From XBB1006 sp051877515 (GTDB lineage: Bacteria; Bacillota; Clostridia; Lachnospirales; Lachnospiraceae), in the NCBI GenBank assembly GCA_051877515.1, contig JBJEIY010000050.1, positions 1 to 64,000 on the forward strand: 64,000 nucleotides of DNA, given 5' to 3'. A program made the position numbers and the translations under genes. Below are positions 43,520-51,792 of the stretch, piece by piece. The notes beneath the pieces were generated by a model. The model was not told the origin of the DNA. It did not search any database and saw only the letters and a program-made list of their open reading frames with translations. Each line of letters starts with the position of its first letter. Positions within the stretch are counted from its first letter, which is position 1.

Positions 43520-43897
43520 ATGAAAACAATGAATGAATATCTGACGATGAATTATCGTATGGAAATCGTGGAAGACCGAAACGAAGGTGGATATGTAGCT
43601 TCTTATCCGGATCTTCCGGGTTGCATTACCTGCGGCGCAACAATTGAATCAGCCATCTCAAATCTGTTGGATGCCAAAAGAGCCTGGCTTGAAGCAGCCT
43701 TTGAGAATGACATTGATATTTTTGAACCAAACAGCTTATCAGACTACTCCGGTCAGTTCAAACTGCGAATGCCTCGCAGTCTTCATCGCTCTCTTGCGGA
43801 ACATTCAAAGCAGGAGGGGATCAGCATGAACCAATATTGTGTCTATCTTCTGGCGAAGAATGATGCTGTATTTTCAAAGTCCATACCTACTAATTGA
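43520..43897 (+). CDS. hicB: HicB family antitoxin, orphan
   Basis: 125 aa from ATG 43520 (GAGG 9 nt upstream). The HicB N-terminal RNase-H-like fold is clear (YRMEIVEDRNEGGYVASYPD, LPGCITCGATIESA) and the C-terminal ribbon-helix-helix is MPRSLHRSLAEHSKQEG. HicB neutralises HicA mRNA interferase and represses its own operon. No HicA-like ORF (short, GSHhxF motif) is found within 500 nt on either side. The 43149-43519 stretch upstream has only a low-quality 98-codon frame. Confidence 0.8.
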   Translation: MKTMNEYLTMNYRMEIVEDRNEGGYVASYPDLPGCITCGATIESAISNLLDAKRAWLEAAFENDIDIFEPNSLSDYSGQFKLRMPRSLHRSLAEHSKQEGISMNQYCVYLLAKNDAVFSKSIPTN

Positions 43898-43983
43898 CTT
43901 TTCGAAATTTCTCTGTCTGATTGAAATAACAACAGAATCTAAATAGAGGCAGCCGCGGGACGGTTCTTTATGGGCAGTTTAAA

Positions 43984-44010
43984 GCCAGAGGTACACGCCT
44001 CTGGCATTTT
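43984..44010. terminator. bidirectional terminator between hicB and the multi-TM protein gene
   Basis: GCCAGAGG/CCTCTGGC with a TACACG loop, ATTTTT on the plus strand and TTT on the minus strand. Part of this sequence recurs at 49795-49845. Confidence 0.75.
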
Positions 44011-44043
44011 TATAATATTTATTATCTAGTTCTTCTCACAAAA

Positions 44044-44700
44044 TTAGTAATAATTTTTCACCAGTAAATCGGTTAAATCCTTTACCATCATTTCATAATC
44101 CTTTTTTAAAGAATCATATGGTGTCAAGAAATAAATTGCTGCAGCAACCACTGAAAACAAAACCAGTATAATGATCGCATAGTATAACCAATTTGAAAAC
44201 GTCATTTCAATTTGCTCTAAATTGGTAAGTGAGATCGATAACACACCTGCCAAAGCAGAAAAAAGGATATAAATCATATGATTTCTTCGTTTTTCTTTTT
44301 TGTTACTCTCATCAATATAATCCTGGTAGATTTCTCTTAATCCTTCCAGCTTTTCTCTGCTATTTATTTGAAATTTTTCTTGCAACAAAATTTCATCCAA
44401 AATATTTAATCTTTTCATATATGAATCGGAATATTGATCTATGTGTTTTTTTTGGTCTCTGCCATCGATTACTAATATCGTTGCAAATGCTGTCATAAAA
44501 ATAAGAAAACCGGCGACCTGCCAAATAAAGTTTAACGAAAGCAACGTTGTAATAATCAATTCGATCAAAGCCGCAACCATAATAATAAACCCTCCCATAA
44601 CAACTTTCTTTGTTTTGGAAGAAAATCTGTCAAACCCCGGTGCTACCTCTTTATCCTCTGCCTTTTTACTCTTATAAAGTTTCATAATGTAGTATTCCAT
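44044..44700 (-). CDS. four-TM membrane protein, last gene of the Ubl operon
   Basis: 218 aa. GGAGG lies 8 nt before the ATG. Two hairpins of TM helices (about 32-56 with 62-82; about 142-160 with 170-193) are separated by a coiled-coil-like cytoplasmic segment (about 85-140). It recalls SLATT/2TM effector proteins of defence systems, but is not a clear member. It lies 69 nt downstream of the DUF6527 gene, same strand. It may be the membrane effector or a target of the conjugation system; this is inference from context only. Confidence 0.65.
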   Translation of the reverse strand: MEYYIMKLYKSKKAEDKEVAPGFDRFSSKTKKVVMGGFIIMVAALIELIITTLLSLNFIWQVAGFLIFMTAFATILVIDGRDQKKHIDQYSDSYMKRLNILDEILLQEKFQINSREKLEGLREIYQDYIDESNKKEKRRNHMIYILFSALAGVLSISLTNLEQIEMTFSNWLYYAIIILVLFSVVAAAIYFLTPYDSLKKDYEMMVKDLTDLLVKNYY

Positions 44701-44769
44701 AGTTTTTTCCTCCTATCTGCCGTATCATGGCTTGAAAACTATACACTTATTCCGAGTCATATATTTACT

Positions 44770-45114
44770 TCAGAATTTTTTTAGAAATCCCCTTATACCG
44801 AATTTCTTCTTTTCCTGCTTATGAATGGGTTCTCCCATATTACCGAGCCAGATTATCCTATTCTCCCGAATAAAATAGTGTGATCGGCATTTATAGGAAC
44901 CATTTCCAATAGATGGTGATAACGTTACTGTCTCTCCGTCATATTGCATGATCCAACCATGTTTTTTGTCAAGGGGTGTGGAAACTATTTCTCCACACCC
45001 GCATACACACTTATGGATCACAGCATTATACGGCAAACATAAGTACAAAACTCCGTCCTGTATCTCTTCCGGAATTTCCTCTACGAACTCAGGCAATATC
45101 TGATAGATCATCAT
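44770..45114 (-). CDS. DUF6527 metal-binding protein of the Ubl system
   Basis: 114 aa. Cys36-x-Cys38-x-Cys40 (HKCVCGCGEI) and Cys76...His79 (YKCRSHYFI) form a metal site; WIMQYDGETVTLSPSIGNG and IIWLGN are typical DUF6527 strands. DUF6527 genes regularly accompany Ubl/E1 operons; a zinc-peptidase or adaptor role has been suggested in comparative work. It overlaps the E1 gene by 26 nt. Confidence 0.8.
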   Translation of the reverse strand: MMIYQILPEFVEEIPEEIQDGVLYLCLPYNAVIHKCVCGCGEIVSTPLDKKHGWIMQYDGETVTLSPSIGNGSYKCRSHYFIRENRIIWLGNMGEPIHKQEKKKFGIRGFLKKF

Positions 45115-46270
45115 TCATTACCTCCCCTACGTTGATGCTGTATATCGTCTGAACATTGTGTCTGAAATCCTGGTAAAAGCCAAAATGTTTTTTGTAACTT
45201 ATCACAGCAAACGCAGCATTCAATGCATTCAGCTCAACTATCTGTATGTTGCTTTTGTAAATCTCTTCTTCCTCGCCGTCATCCATCGGGATATACTTTG
45301 CAACCACACTCGTTTCCTCGCCAGAGATGAAGCTGGTCCGAACCTGCCCGAGCAGTGAATCCTCAGCTATAGTCAGTCCCATACCGGTATCAGCAAATGG
45401 AATTCCTTTTCCCGTCAAATAATCAATGATCACTTTCTTGTCAGGATTACTGTCCATAGAGAGGAACACAAAATCATATTCAGCCAGCGTGTGTACATTT
45501 TCTTCCGTAATGTACTCTGCATGTGGATTAATCTTTGAATGGATCCTTTGATACGTGGCACTCAGATATTCGACTTTGGGCATACAGTTGTCCAGCTCCT
45601 GTGCCGAAGCTGCCCCCGGCGCGCGGAAAGCATTATGCTGCAAAAACGTGTCACCGTCATATAAATCAATTCTCTCCACCGGGACCTTACTCATATAATC
45701 CAATATATAGGAACCCGTGCCTCCCAGACCGACGATGGCAATCTTGTGCTTCTGTAGTTTTTCCGTCAAAGCACCAATTCCTGCCTTACTACTGTTGGTA
45801 TCCCTGTACCGGAACACGTCATTTTCCTCAGACTCCCTTACCCGGTACGTCTGCACAACTGCTGTGGAATCCAGCGATAATGCCGGGGCTGTGATAATCT
45901 CAATGTAACGTTTGAATTTTTCATAATAATCCGCATATCCCCCCGGTGGTCTGTTGGAAAACTTACAGCAAACCTTAATTCCGTTTCCCAGGTCCGTTGG
46001 AGTTCTTCCCAAAATGATACTTTTAATTTCCGTACCATCCTTGTTGCATGGAATGCTCCCCGTGAACCATATGGTATGGTCACTGGGTCTCATGGTTTTA
46101 TCGCCATTTAACATAAGGTTTGTTACGAGTGCGCCGTATTCTACGCTTTTATTACTTGTAACATATGGGATATGATGGACCAAAATGAAAGCTCCTTTTA
46201 TTTCCACCTCATATCCCTCTTCTACCAGTTTCCTGATATCTTCACTATGATCTTGTAGTCTTTGAAGCAT
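45089..46270 (-). CDS. E1-like (ThiF) protein with N-terminal E2-like/DUF6791 domain
   Basis: 393 aa. Residues about 1-140 look like the E2-related DUF6791 region (RPSDHTIWFTGSIPCNKDG; Cys101/Cys102 in KVCCKFSNRPPG as candidate thioester Cys). A ThiF/MoeB adenylation domain follows: GLGGTG (181-186), LYDGDTFLQHNAFR with the R finger. A single protein therefore may activate and pass on the ubiquitin-like protein. The start overlaps the Ubl gene's end by 26 nt. Target and reaction are unknown. Confidence 0.82.
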   Translation of the reverse strand: MLQRLQDHSEDIRKLVEEGYEVEIKGAFILVHHIPYVTSNKSVEYGALVTNLMLNGDKTMRPSDHTIWFTGSIPCNKDGTEIKSIILGRTPTDLGNGIKVCCKFSNRPPGGYADYYEKFKRYIEIITAPALSLDSTAVVQTYRVRESEENDVFRYRDTNSSKAGIGALTEKLQKHKIAIVGLGGTGSYILDYMSKVPVERIDLYDGDTFLQHNAFRAPGAASAQELDNCMPKVEYLSATYQRIHSKINPHAEYITEENVHTLAEYDFVFLSMDSNPDKKVIIDYLTGKGIPFADTGMGLTIAEDSLLGQVRTSFISGEETSVVAKYIPMDDGEEEEIYKSNIQIVELNALNAAFAVISYKKHFGFYQDFRHNVQTIYSINVGEVMNDDLSDIA

Positions 46271-46547
46271 TGAACACCATTCCTTCCTTAATCTTCACCG
46301 AATCGCCCGCAACTAAAATCCCTTTTTCATTCTGATGACCTTTCTTGGATGAGAAGGTTACTGTGTACGCTATATTATCGGCCGTGTCGTACTGACCAAA
46401 TGCCAGCGTAATAATCTCCTCAAAGGTTAAACACTTCTCCCGGATTTCGTGTTTTACTCCGTTAACGATAACGGTGATCGTTTCTTCATGCTTATGCATT
46501 TGTCCTTCGTGGTCCTTTTCATGTTCCTTTAAAATCTTTTCTTTCAT
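46245..46547 (-). CDS. ubiquitin-like (multiubiquitin-family) protein
   Basis: 100 aa from ATG 46547 (GGAGG 8 nt upstream); the frame further up lacks a ribosome site. One beta-grasp domain: ITVIVNGVKHEI, LTFEEIITLAF, NIAYTVTFSS, DSVKIKEGMVFNASKTT. Multiubiquitin proteins usually have several units; here there is one, and it ends TTRS instead of a Gly-Gly, so conjugation through the tail would need processing or a different chemistry. It is first of the four-gene operon. Confidence 0.8.
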   Translation of the reverse strand: MKEKILKEHEKDHEGQMHKHEETITVIVNGVKHEIREKCLTFEEIITLAFGQYDTADNIAYTVTFSSKKGHQNEKGILVAGDSVKIKEGMVFNASKTTRS

Positions 46548-46703
46548 TAATAGTTTCCTCCTGTGCTTTAAACGCACTTTACCAGGCCCTATGTGGGCAT
46601 TGACAGTTACATGTGGAAACGGGAAATGATCGACCTCGTTTTGTGTTTTGGGGATTTTCGAAACCAAACAACAGTTTCGGTTGATTAAAAGAATAAAAGA
46701 TGC

Positions 46704-46789
46704 TAGAATTTAATTGAACAATTTGTGATGCATCTTTTGATCATTACAACACAAAATGGCTTAAAGTTGCAGCTTTGAGTCATTTTTTT
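46704..46789 (+). ncRNA. putative small RNA divergent from the Ubl operon
   Basis: A plus-strand promoter (TTGATT 46681-46686, 17 nt, TAGAAT 46704-46709) is followed about 45 nt later by a 12-bp terminator stem, AATGGCTTAAAG/CTTTGAGTCATT (46755-46784), with T5. The predicted RNA starts near 46716 and is about 74 nt. The remainder of the 46548-46942 gap (46548-46680 and 46790-46942) shows nothing else clear. Confidence 0.45.
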
Positions 46790-46942
46790 GTGTAGCCATT
46801 CCATAATCAAACTTGTTTTCATAATCTGTCGGCATTTCCCCCTTCCTGATAATATTATACTTCATAATTTCATGAAGATAAAACGGCGGTAGGGTATGAT
46901 TCCTACTTTTCAATCGCTTTTGCTACGCCGTATGTAAAGATT

Positions 46943-48016
46943 CTAATAACTTCTAACCATGTCCAATAATTCAACAAAGTAGAACATTTGATTCCGCTGC
47001 CTATCGTTCTTCATCAACACCTGTTTTTCTTCCAGGATATTTAGATATCTCTTAGCCTGTCCTATTGAAACATCCAACCTCTTTGATAAATATGATGATG
47101 TCAGCACCGGATGTGTGAATAGGCATTCAACAATATCATCGCATTTTGCACTTTTAGTTGATTCTTGTACGATTTTCTTTGTTTTTTCATAAAGCTGATT
47201 TAATGTGTCTATGTATTTAATGTGTTTTGATGTCTGCACAATTATTTTTTGCAAAAAGAATTTGATCCACTCATTATAGTTGTTCCTTCGGGTATCGGTT
47301 AGCTTATTGTAATATACTGCCTTATCCTGGCTTATCGCTTCACTTATATAAAAGAATGGAACATTAATTACTTTCGACTTGAAAAGATATAGGCTGACCA
47401 ACAACCTTCCTACTCTTCCATTTCCGTCTTCAAATGGATGAATGGATTCAAACTGTGAATGAATTATCGCTGCTTTGATCAGCGGATTAATTCCATCGTT
47501 CATATCGTTCATAAACGTGATTAATTCATCCATGTATTTTTTCGTTTCTTTCTCTGATGGCGGTTCAAAAACTACCGTACCAACACTATTTACAATAAAA
47601 TTCTTTTTTGTTTTATATCTGCCAAGCGTCTCTTCCTTGCTTTTATTAATAATACCTGTCAGCATTAACTCATGAAGTTTTTGAATAAACGCATTTGAAA
47701 AGTCTTCTGTTCTAAGAAAGTCTGCACCATATACCAAAGTTCTGGAATGATTCTCTACTTCCTGCGTAGTTTTATCCGGGTTACTTTTGGGGCTCACTTC
47801 ATTTTCAAACACATCACTTATTGTGGTCTGTGTTCCTTCGATATACATCGAAGATATTGCCTCCTTTTTATGTAGCATCGGCACCAAAATACTGTTAAAG
47901 CGGTAGCTATCTATTTTCGCTTCCAATCTTCCAAGCTCTTTGGATGCCTCAAATAACTCATTCACAAAATAACTCACATCATAATCATTTAACCGTTCTT
48001 TGATGAATTGTAACAT
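46943..48016 (-). CDS. Fic family protein, class II
   Basis: 357 aa. Core motif HPFEDGNGRVGR (193-204) with the catalytic His and phosphate-binding loop; it transfers AMP (or another phosphate moiety) to target hydroxyls. N-terminal inhibitory helix SMYIEG (56-61) matches the S/T-x-x-x-E-G/N motif of class II Fic proteins, so it should be self-inhibited. Residues about 285-357 form a winged helix. It has its own promoter with a large palindrome just upstream. Confidence 0.87.
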   Translation of the reverse strand: MLQFIKERLNDYDVSYFVNELFEASKELGRLEAKIDSYRFNSILVPMLHKKEAISSMYIEGTQTTISDVFENEVSPKSNPDKTTQEVENHSRTLVYGADFLRTEDFSNAFIQKLHELMLTGIINKSKEETLGRYKTKKNFIVNSVGTVVFEPPSEKETKKYMDELITFMNDMNDGINPLIKAAIIHSQFESIHPFEDGNGRVGRLLVSLYLFKSKVINVPFFYISEAISQDKAVYYNKLTDTRRNNYNEWIKFFLQKIIVQTSKHIKYIDTLNQLYEKTKKIVQESTKSAKCDDIVECLFTHPVLTSSYLSKRLDVSIGQAKRYLNILEEKQVLMKNDRQRNQMFYFVELLDMVRSY

Positions 48017-48050
48017 AGCATCCGTCCCTTCTTATAGACTTGTCACGATC

Positions 48051-48079
48051 ATTATATGGAATAATTTGGCATTTGTCAA
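48051..48079 (-). promoter_or_regulatory. promoter of the Fic gene
   Basis: TTGACA (48074-48079), a 17-nt spacer and TATAAT (48051-48056), 35 nt before the Fic start. Confidence 0.85.
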
Positions 48080-48083
48080 CCTC

Positions 48084-48116
48084 TAACGTGCATGATTTTC
48101 AATTTCATGCACGTTA
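48084..48116. promoter_or_regulatory. 12-bp-arm inverted repeat beside the Fic promoter
   Basis: TAACGTGCATGA, 9 nt, TCATGCACGTTA, perfect arms, ending 4 nt from the -35 box. It is a candidate operator for the Fic gene (perhaps its own winged helix). As RNA it could also be a terminator for the Panacea gene, but the U-tract is poor. Confidence 0.65.
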
Positions 48117-48245
48117 ATCTTTGTTTTCCTACACTTTATTACCCTATGTTCCATTTTCATGCGCGTATTTATCCGTAATAAATAACACAATAATGGTCAC
48201 TCAAGTGTCAATATCCGGCTTATGAATAAGACGATGGTTATAATT

Positions 48246-49256
48246 CTATCTTGTACTTTTCAAAATATCCCGAATATAACGCATGATACCTTCCTTTGTA
48301 GAAAGCCCATACTTTTTGTCAACGGCCATATAATACTCTTTTATACTCTCCTTTGTAACCACCTCATTGGACGGGATATTATCTCCATATCCTCTTCTGG
48401 CTACTTGCCACGGTATCTCATTATGGGTGATCCTCTCAAGTACTTTTCCTCCATATAGTCCATAAGTATCTACGACCAAATCAATCGCTTTTCGTTCTTC
48501 CTCAGTTAATGCATCTGTTGTTCCTTCCAATACAGCAAACCTGGCATCTTCGATCGGATTATACGAAAAACTTTTAAACAGATCGTAAACCTCGGGATAA
48601 ACCGGTCCATGTATCCACGCCTGACAATCCTCTCTGAACATGGGACGTCCTTGTAGTACATAACTGATTCCCTGAATAAAATACAGTAGCTTTTGAAGCA
48701 TCAAGGGAGTGACCTCTTCCAATCTTTCAAACACATAAGAAAGTACCCGAAGCATTTTTTCAGATACCGAAAAAAGATTTTCCATCTGCACTGCTGCCGC
48801 CATGGCCTTATTATAGGCGGCCTCAGCAATCTTATCTTTGTTGCGCATAAGTTTTCCCTTCATATACGCCGGTGATGTCAATGCCGTACGCATAATCTCG
48901 GAATATTCCTTAGAAGGCATCTGACCGGAAAGGTATCTGGCAACAGTAACTTCGCCAAACCCCAATGCCAGAGACAGAGGCGCCTTACCAATTTTGTATA
49001 TCTTCATTATTTTTTCAATATCTTCCACTGAAACAATGCCTTCAATTACACGATATTGTTCATCCATCTCCTGAATATTTTTGTCGATCAATCCCGGCAG
49101 ACTCATTTGGGCGCCGCATTCTGTGCAAACTGCCGATGTAATGCTAAAAGTATATTCTCTGTCTCTGATTATCTTTTTAATTGTTTTCTTCATCAAGGCA
49201 TACTCTGTGTCTTTCCTGCACTCAACACAAAAATCCTTCCTGCATTTCCTCTCCAT
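48246..49256 (-). CDS. MqsA-like/HTH/Panacea (DUF4065) antitoxin
   Basis: 336 aa. N-terminal zinc finger (CRKDFCVEC, CTECG), a HTH (about 95-130: KAPLSLALGFGEVTVARYLSGQ), linker, then Panacea/SocA-like domain (about 165-320: LMLQKLLYFIQGISYVLQG, CQAWIHGPVYPEVYDLFK). Panacea antitoxins pair with many unrelated toxins. The gene starts 26 nt after the toxin gene, so toxin comes first in the operon. Confidence 0.85.
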   Translation of the reverse strand: MERKCRKDFCVECRKDTEYALMKKTIKKIIRDREYTFSITSAVCTECGAQMSLPGLIDKNIQEMDEQYRVIEGIVSVEDIEKIMKIYKIGKAPLSLALGFGEVTVARYLSGQMPSKEYSEIMRTALTSPAYMKGKLMRNKDKIAEAAYNKAMAAAVQMENLFSVSEKMLRVLSYVFERLEEVTPLMLQKLLYFIQGISYVLQGRPMFREDCQAWIHGPVYPEVYDLFKSFSYNPIEDARFAVLEGTTDALTEEERKAIDLVVDTYGLYGGKVLERITHNEIPWQVARRGYGDNIPSNEVVTKESIKEYYMAVDKKYGLSTKEGIMRYIRDILKSTR

Positions 49257-49281
49257 TTTGTTTCCTCCTACCTCTTTGTAA

Positions 49282-49668
49282 TTACTTAAAATAGTATTTC
49301 AACGGATAATTCTGCTCATGGAATGAAATTACAATCACAAAATTGTTATCCAACTTGTTAATTTTAATGTAAAGAGAAACTGGCTTTTCTTCATTTCCCA
49401 TACGCTCTAGCAATGTCACATCTTTGCCAAATACATAAAGCAATTCTTCCTCATATCCTTGATGATCATTATTACGAATTTCTGAGAAATCGGCAACTTC
49501 CAAACTCAACAGAATATCTTTCGCCTGGGCTTCATCAATAACATAACTGAGAAATAAATCTATATTATCCTGTCGCTTGGCATTTCTGTCTATTCGATAT
49601 CGTCCATCTCTGACAGCATCTTTTATCTCCAAAAGATATGCCGTGATTTCATCTCTTGTAATTTGCAA
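49282..49668 (-). CDS. toxin partner of Panacea antitoxin, MqsR-like
   Basis: 128 aa. Pattern ITRDEITAYLLEIKDAVRDG, DILLSLEVADFSE, LYVFGKDVTLLER, VIVISFHEQNYPL matches a family of mRNA-interferase-like toxins (annotated MqsR-like) found before HTH/Panacea antitoxins in Lachnospiraceae. It is probably a ribonuclease. Preceded by a perfect-spacing promoter at 49722-49750. Family assignment is from memory. Confidence 0.7.
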   Translation of the reverse strand: MQITRDEITAYLLEIKDAVRDGRYRIDRNAKRQDNIDLFLSYVIDEAQAKDILLSLEVADFSEIRNNDHQGYEEELLYVFGKDVTLLERMGNEEKPVSLYIKINKLDNNFVIVISFHEQNYPLKYYFK

Positions 49669-49721
49669 TAATCTTATCTCTCCCTTCTTTAGTGATTGGG
49701 TTTTCGATTTTTTCTATCATC

Positions 49722-49750
49722 ATTATATAATAGTGATCGGTTTTTGTCAA
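49722..49750 (-). promoter_or_regulatory. promoter of the Panacea toxin-antitoxin operon
   Basis: TTGACA, 17 nt, TATAAT on the minus strand; the -10 region lies in a small palindrome, ATTATATAAT, a possible antitoxin binding site. Confidence 0.85.
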
Positions 49751-49773
49751 TTTCATATCACATAAAAATACCC

Positions 49774-49797
49774 CTTTCACTGGATGTCCAGTAAAAG
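49774..49797 (-). terminator. terminator of the yaaA operon
   Basis: CTTT.ACTGGA/TCCAGT.AAAG stem, 10 bp, followed on the minus strand by GGGTATTTTTATG. It lies 74 nt after the yaaA stop. Confidence 0.6.
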
Positions 49798-49870
49798 AGG
49801 TACATATCATACACGCCTCTGGCCTTTTTGTTTACATTATTATCCACTCGCTTCTCTTTAGGATATCCTC

Positions 49871-50689
49871 CTATCCCGTTTGCCGTTCAAATACGTACAC
49901 CGCCTGCTTTCCTTCTGTGGACAAATCCTCCCGGAACACATATCCCAGCCGGTCAAACCGCTTTAATTCCACGGGATCTTCAATGGCATACTCTGCCATG
50001 TAGCGCACCATCTCGCCCCGGGCCATTTTGGCATAGGTTCCCTTGGTCACCATTTTTCCCTTTACTTCTTCCACAAACTCGCAGGTAATGTAGGTATCCC
50101 GGTCAGTAAGGTATTTCTCAATACACTTGGAGTATTCTTTGGATGCCAGATTGATAATGACACCGGAGTCGTCCCGGACTTCCCGGTACAGCCGATCGCC
50201 CCAAAGGTCATAGAGGTCCTTATGGCCGGCGATGGTGGCTTTTGCCTGCATTTCCAACCGGTAAGGTGTGACGCCGTCCATGGGTTTGAGTACCCCATAG
50301 AAGGCGGACAGGATCCGCAGGTGCTCCTGCACATACGCAAGCTGTTCCTCCTCGAATACCGACGGCGCCATATACTGATAGGCAATACCCTCGTAGGACA
50401 GGATGGCAGGGGTGAGATTGGCGGCCGAAATCCCTGGCTTGGATGCTGCAGTCGGCAGGCTTCCGGCCGTCACCAGCTGCTCTGCCGCCAGTTTCATGTC
50501 CTGCAACCGTTCCATATTCTGGGCTGCGATCTTATCATTACATCCCCACAGTGTTTTTAGTTCCTCGTAGGTTTTTCCCTGAAGCCAGGCTAAGATCTCT
50601 GCCGTCTGCATCAGAAAAACCGGCACCCCTAAAGGTGCCAGTATATCCGTTACATTCATTTTCTTAGCCGGTGATAGAATGATCCTCAT
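49871..50689 (-). CDS. yaaA: YaaA peroxide-stress protein
   Basis: 272 aa, close to family size (about 250-260). N terminus MRIILSPAKKM is the family signature; QYMAPSVFEEEQLAYVQEHLRILSAFYG and MVTKGTYAKMARGEMVRYM follow. YaaA lowers free iron under peroxide stress; DNA-binding has been shown for the E. coli protein. It lies 5 nt after a peroxiredoxin gene, in keeping with a peroxide-response unit. Confidence 0.9.
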   Translation of the reverse strand: MRIILSPAKKMNVTDILAPLGVPVFLMQTAEILAWLQGKTYEELKTLWGCNDKIAAQNMERLQDMKLAAEQLVTAGSLPTAASKPGISAANLTPAILSYEGIAYQYMAPSVFEEEQLAYVQEHLRILSAFYGVLKPMDGVTPYRLEMQAKATIAGHKDLYDLWGDRLYREVRDDSGVIINLASKEYSKCIEKYLTDRDTYITCEFVEEVKGKMVTKGTYAKMARGEMVRYMAEYAIEDPVELKRFDRLGYVFREDLSTEGKQAVYVFERQTG

Positions 50690-50694
50690 GTTTT

Positions 50695-51147
50695 CTATAA
50701 CTCACACAGCATTTTTTCCGCATCTTCAGCCGCCTTGACTTTGTCGTTTGCTTTGATGATGACCCCATTTTCATCAATCAAATAGGTGGTACGCACTACA
50801 CCCATGGAAACCTTGCCGCACATCTTTTTCTCTTTCCATACATCATAGGCTTCAATGACGGTGCGCTCCGGATCGGATAACAGGGTAATGGCAAGGTCGT
50901 TTTTCTCTTCAAACTTCTTATGGGATGCTACGCTATCCTTGCTTACACCCAGTACTACGGCTCCTTTTTCCTCGAATTGCGGGTAGTTCTGGGAATATCC
51001 GCAGGCCTGCTTGGTACAGCCGGCGGTATTATCCTTTGGGTAAAAATATAAAATGACTTTCTTTCCTCTGTATTCCTCTAAGGTATGCATGATTCCATTC
51101 TGATCCGGCAACGCAAAGGCCGGTGCTTTTATTCCAACTTCTAACAT
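50695..51147 (-). CDS. bcp: thioredoxin-dependent peroxiredoxin, Bcp type
   Basis: 150 aa, standard for Bcp/PrxQ. Peroxidatic Cys and nearby resolving Cys in FYPKDNTAGCTKQACGYSQ (about 44 and 49). It reduces H2O2 and alkyl hydroperoxides with electrons from thioredoxin. GGAGG lies 7 nt before the ATG. Same strand and close spacing with yaaA and the FKBP gene. Confidence 0.93.
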   Translation of the reverse strand: MLEVGIKAPAFALPDQNGIMHTLEEYRGKKVILYFYPKDNTAGCTKQACGYSQNYPQFEEKGAVVLGVSKDSVASHKKFEEKNDLAITLLSDPERTVIEAYDVWKEKKMCGKVSMGVVRTTYLIDENGVIIKANDKVKAAEDAEKMLCEL

Positions 51148-51158
51148 GTTCTGTCCTC

Positions 51159-51611
51159 CTACAATACTTCTACCAGCTCGATATGGAAATTCAATTCCTT
51201 GCCGGCCATCTCGTGGTTTGCATCAAAGGTGATACTGGTATCATCCTTGGCAGTAACCTTTACCGGGAACGGCTGTCCGTCTGCGCCGGACAAGTATACC
51301 ATCTCGCCAACATTTAGTTCTTCTGCTCCGGGCATCTGTGCGATCTGCATGGTAAAAATGGCACGGGGATCTGCTTCTCCGTATGCTTCTTCCGGCATCA
51401 GGTGCACGTCTGTGACTTGTCCCACTTCCATATCTGCTACTGCGGCATCAAAGCCCCGGATCATCATCCCGGCTCCGCAGACAAACTCTAACGGTTCGCC
51501 ACGATCATACGAAGAATCGAATTGCTCGCCGTCATTAAATGTTCCTCTGTAATGTGCTCTCACTGTTTTTCCTACATTTCGTCCTTCGAAAGTATCTGTT
51601 ATTTGTTTCAT
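51159..51611 (-). CDS. FKBP-type peptidyl-prolyl isomerase, SlyD-like
   Basis: 150 aa. FKBP core with inserted flap: GTFNDGEQFDSSYDRGEPLEF, GMMIRGFDAAVADMEVGQ, then HLMPEEAYGEADPRA in the IF-type chaperone insert. No His-rich nickel tail, unlike E. coli SlyD. Cytoplasmic folding helper. It is first in the fkbp-bcp-yaaA group. Confidence 0.88.
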   Translation of the reverse strand: MKQITDTFEGRNVGKTVRAHYRGTFNDGEQFDSSYDRGEPLEFVCGAGMMIRGFDAAVADMEVGQVTDVHLMPEEAYGEADPRAIFTMQIAQMPGAEELNVGEMVYLSGADGQPFPVKVTAKDDTSITFDANHEMAGKELNFHIELVEVL

Positions 51612-51677
51612 GTCTCTCTCCTAATAATTCTTCTACTATTGTATCGTGATCATAGCTCACTTATTTCGCTGCTCGGC

Positions 51678-51695
51678 GAACGTGCAAGCACGTTC
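51678..51695. repeat. perfect inverted repeat in the FKBP 5' region
   Basis: GAACGTGC-AA-GCACGTTC. It lies about 70 nt upstream of the FKBP start, within the expected leader or promoter of that gene; operator or RNA hairpin. Confidence 0.55.
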
Positions 51696-51758
51696 TTCTT
51701 GCTCGCGCACATTATAGCATACTTTTGTCTATAATATCATCTAAAAAATATTACTTTC

Positions 51759-51786
51759 TTGACGTATTTTTTTTACATGCTATAAT
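51759..51786 (+). promoter_or_regulatory. strong promoter of the structured leader RNA
   Basis: TTGACG, a 16-nt spacer and TATAAT. Confidence 0.85.
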
Positions 51787-51792
51787 ATACAT

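Noticed and set aside
49795..49870. Insertion-sequence end or attachment site beside the Panacea block
   Set aside because: The similarity to 43984-44030 is terminator-centred, with no inverted ends, target duplication or nearby recombinase; kept only as a low-interest repeat finding.
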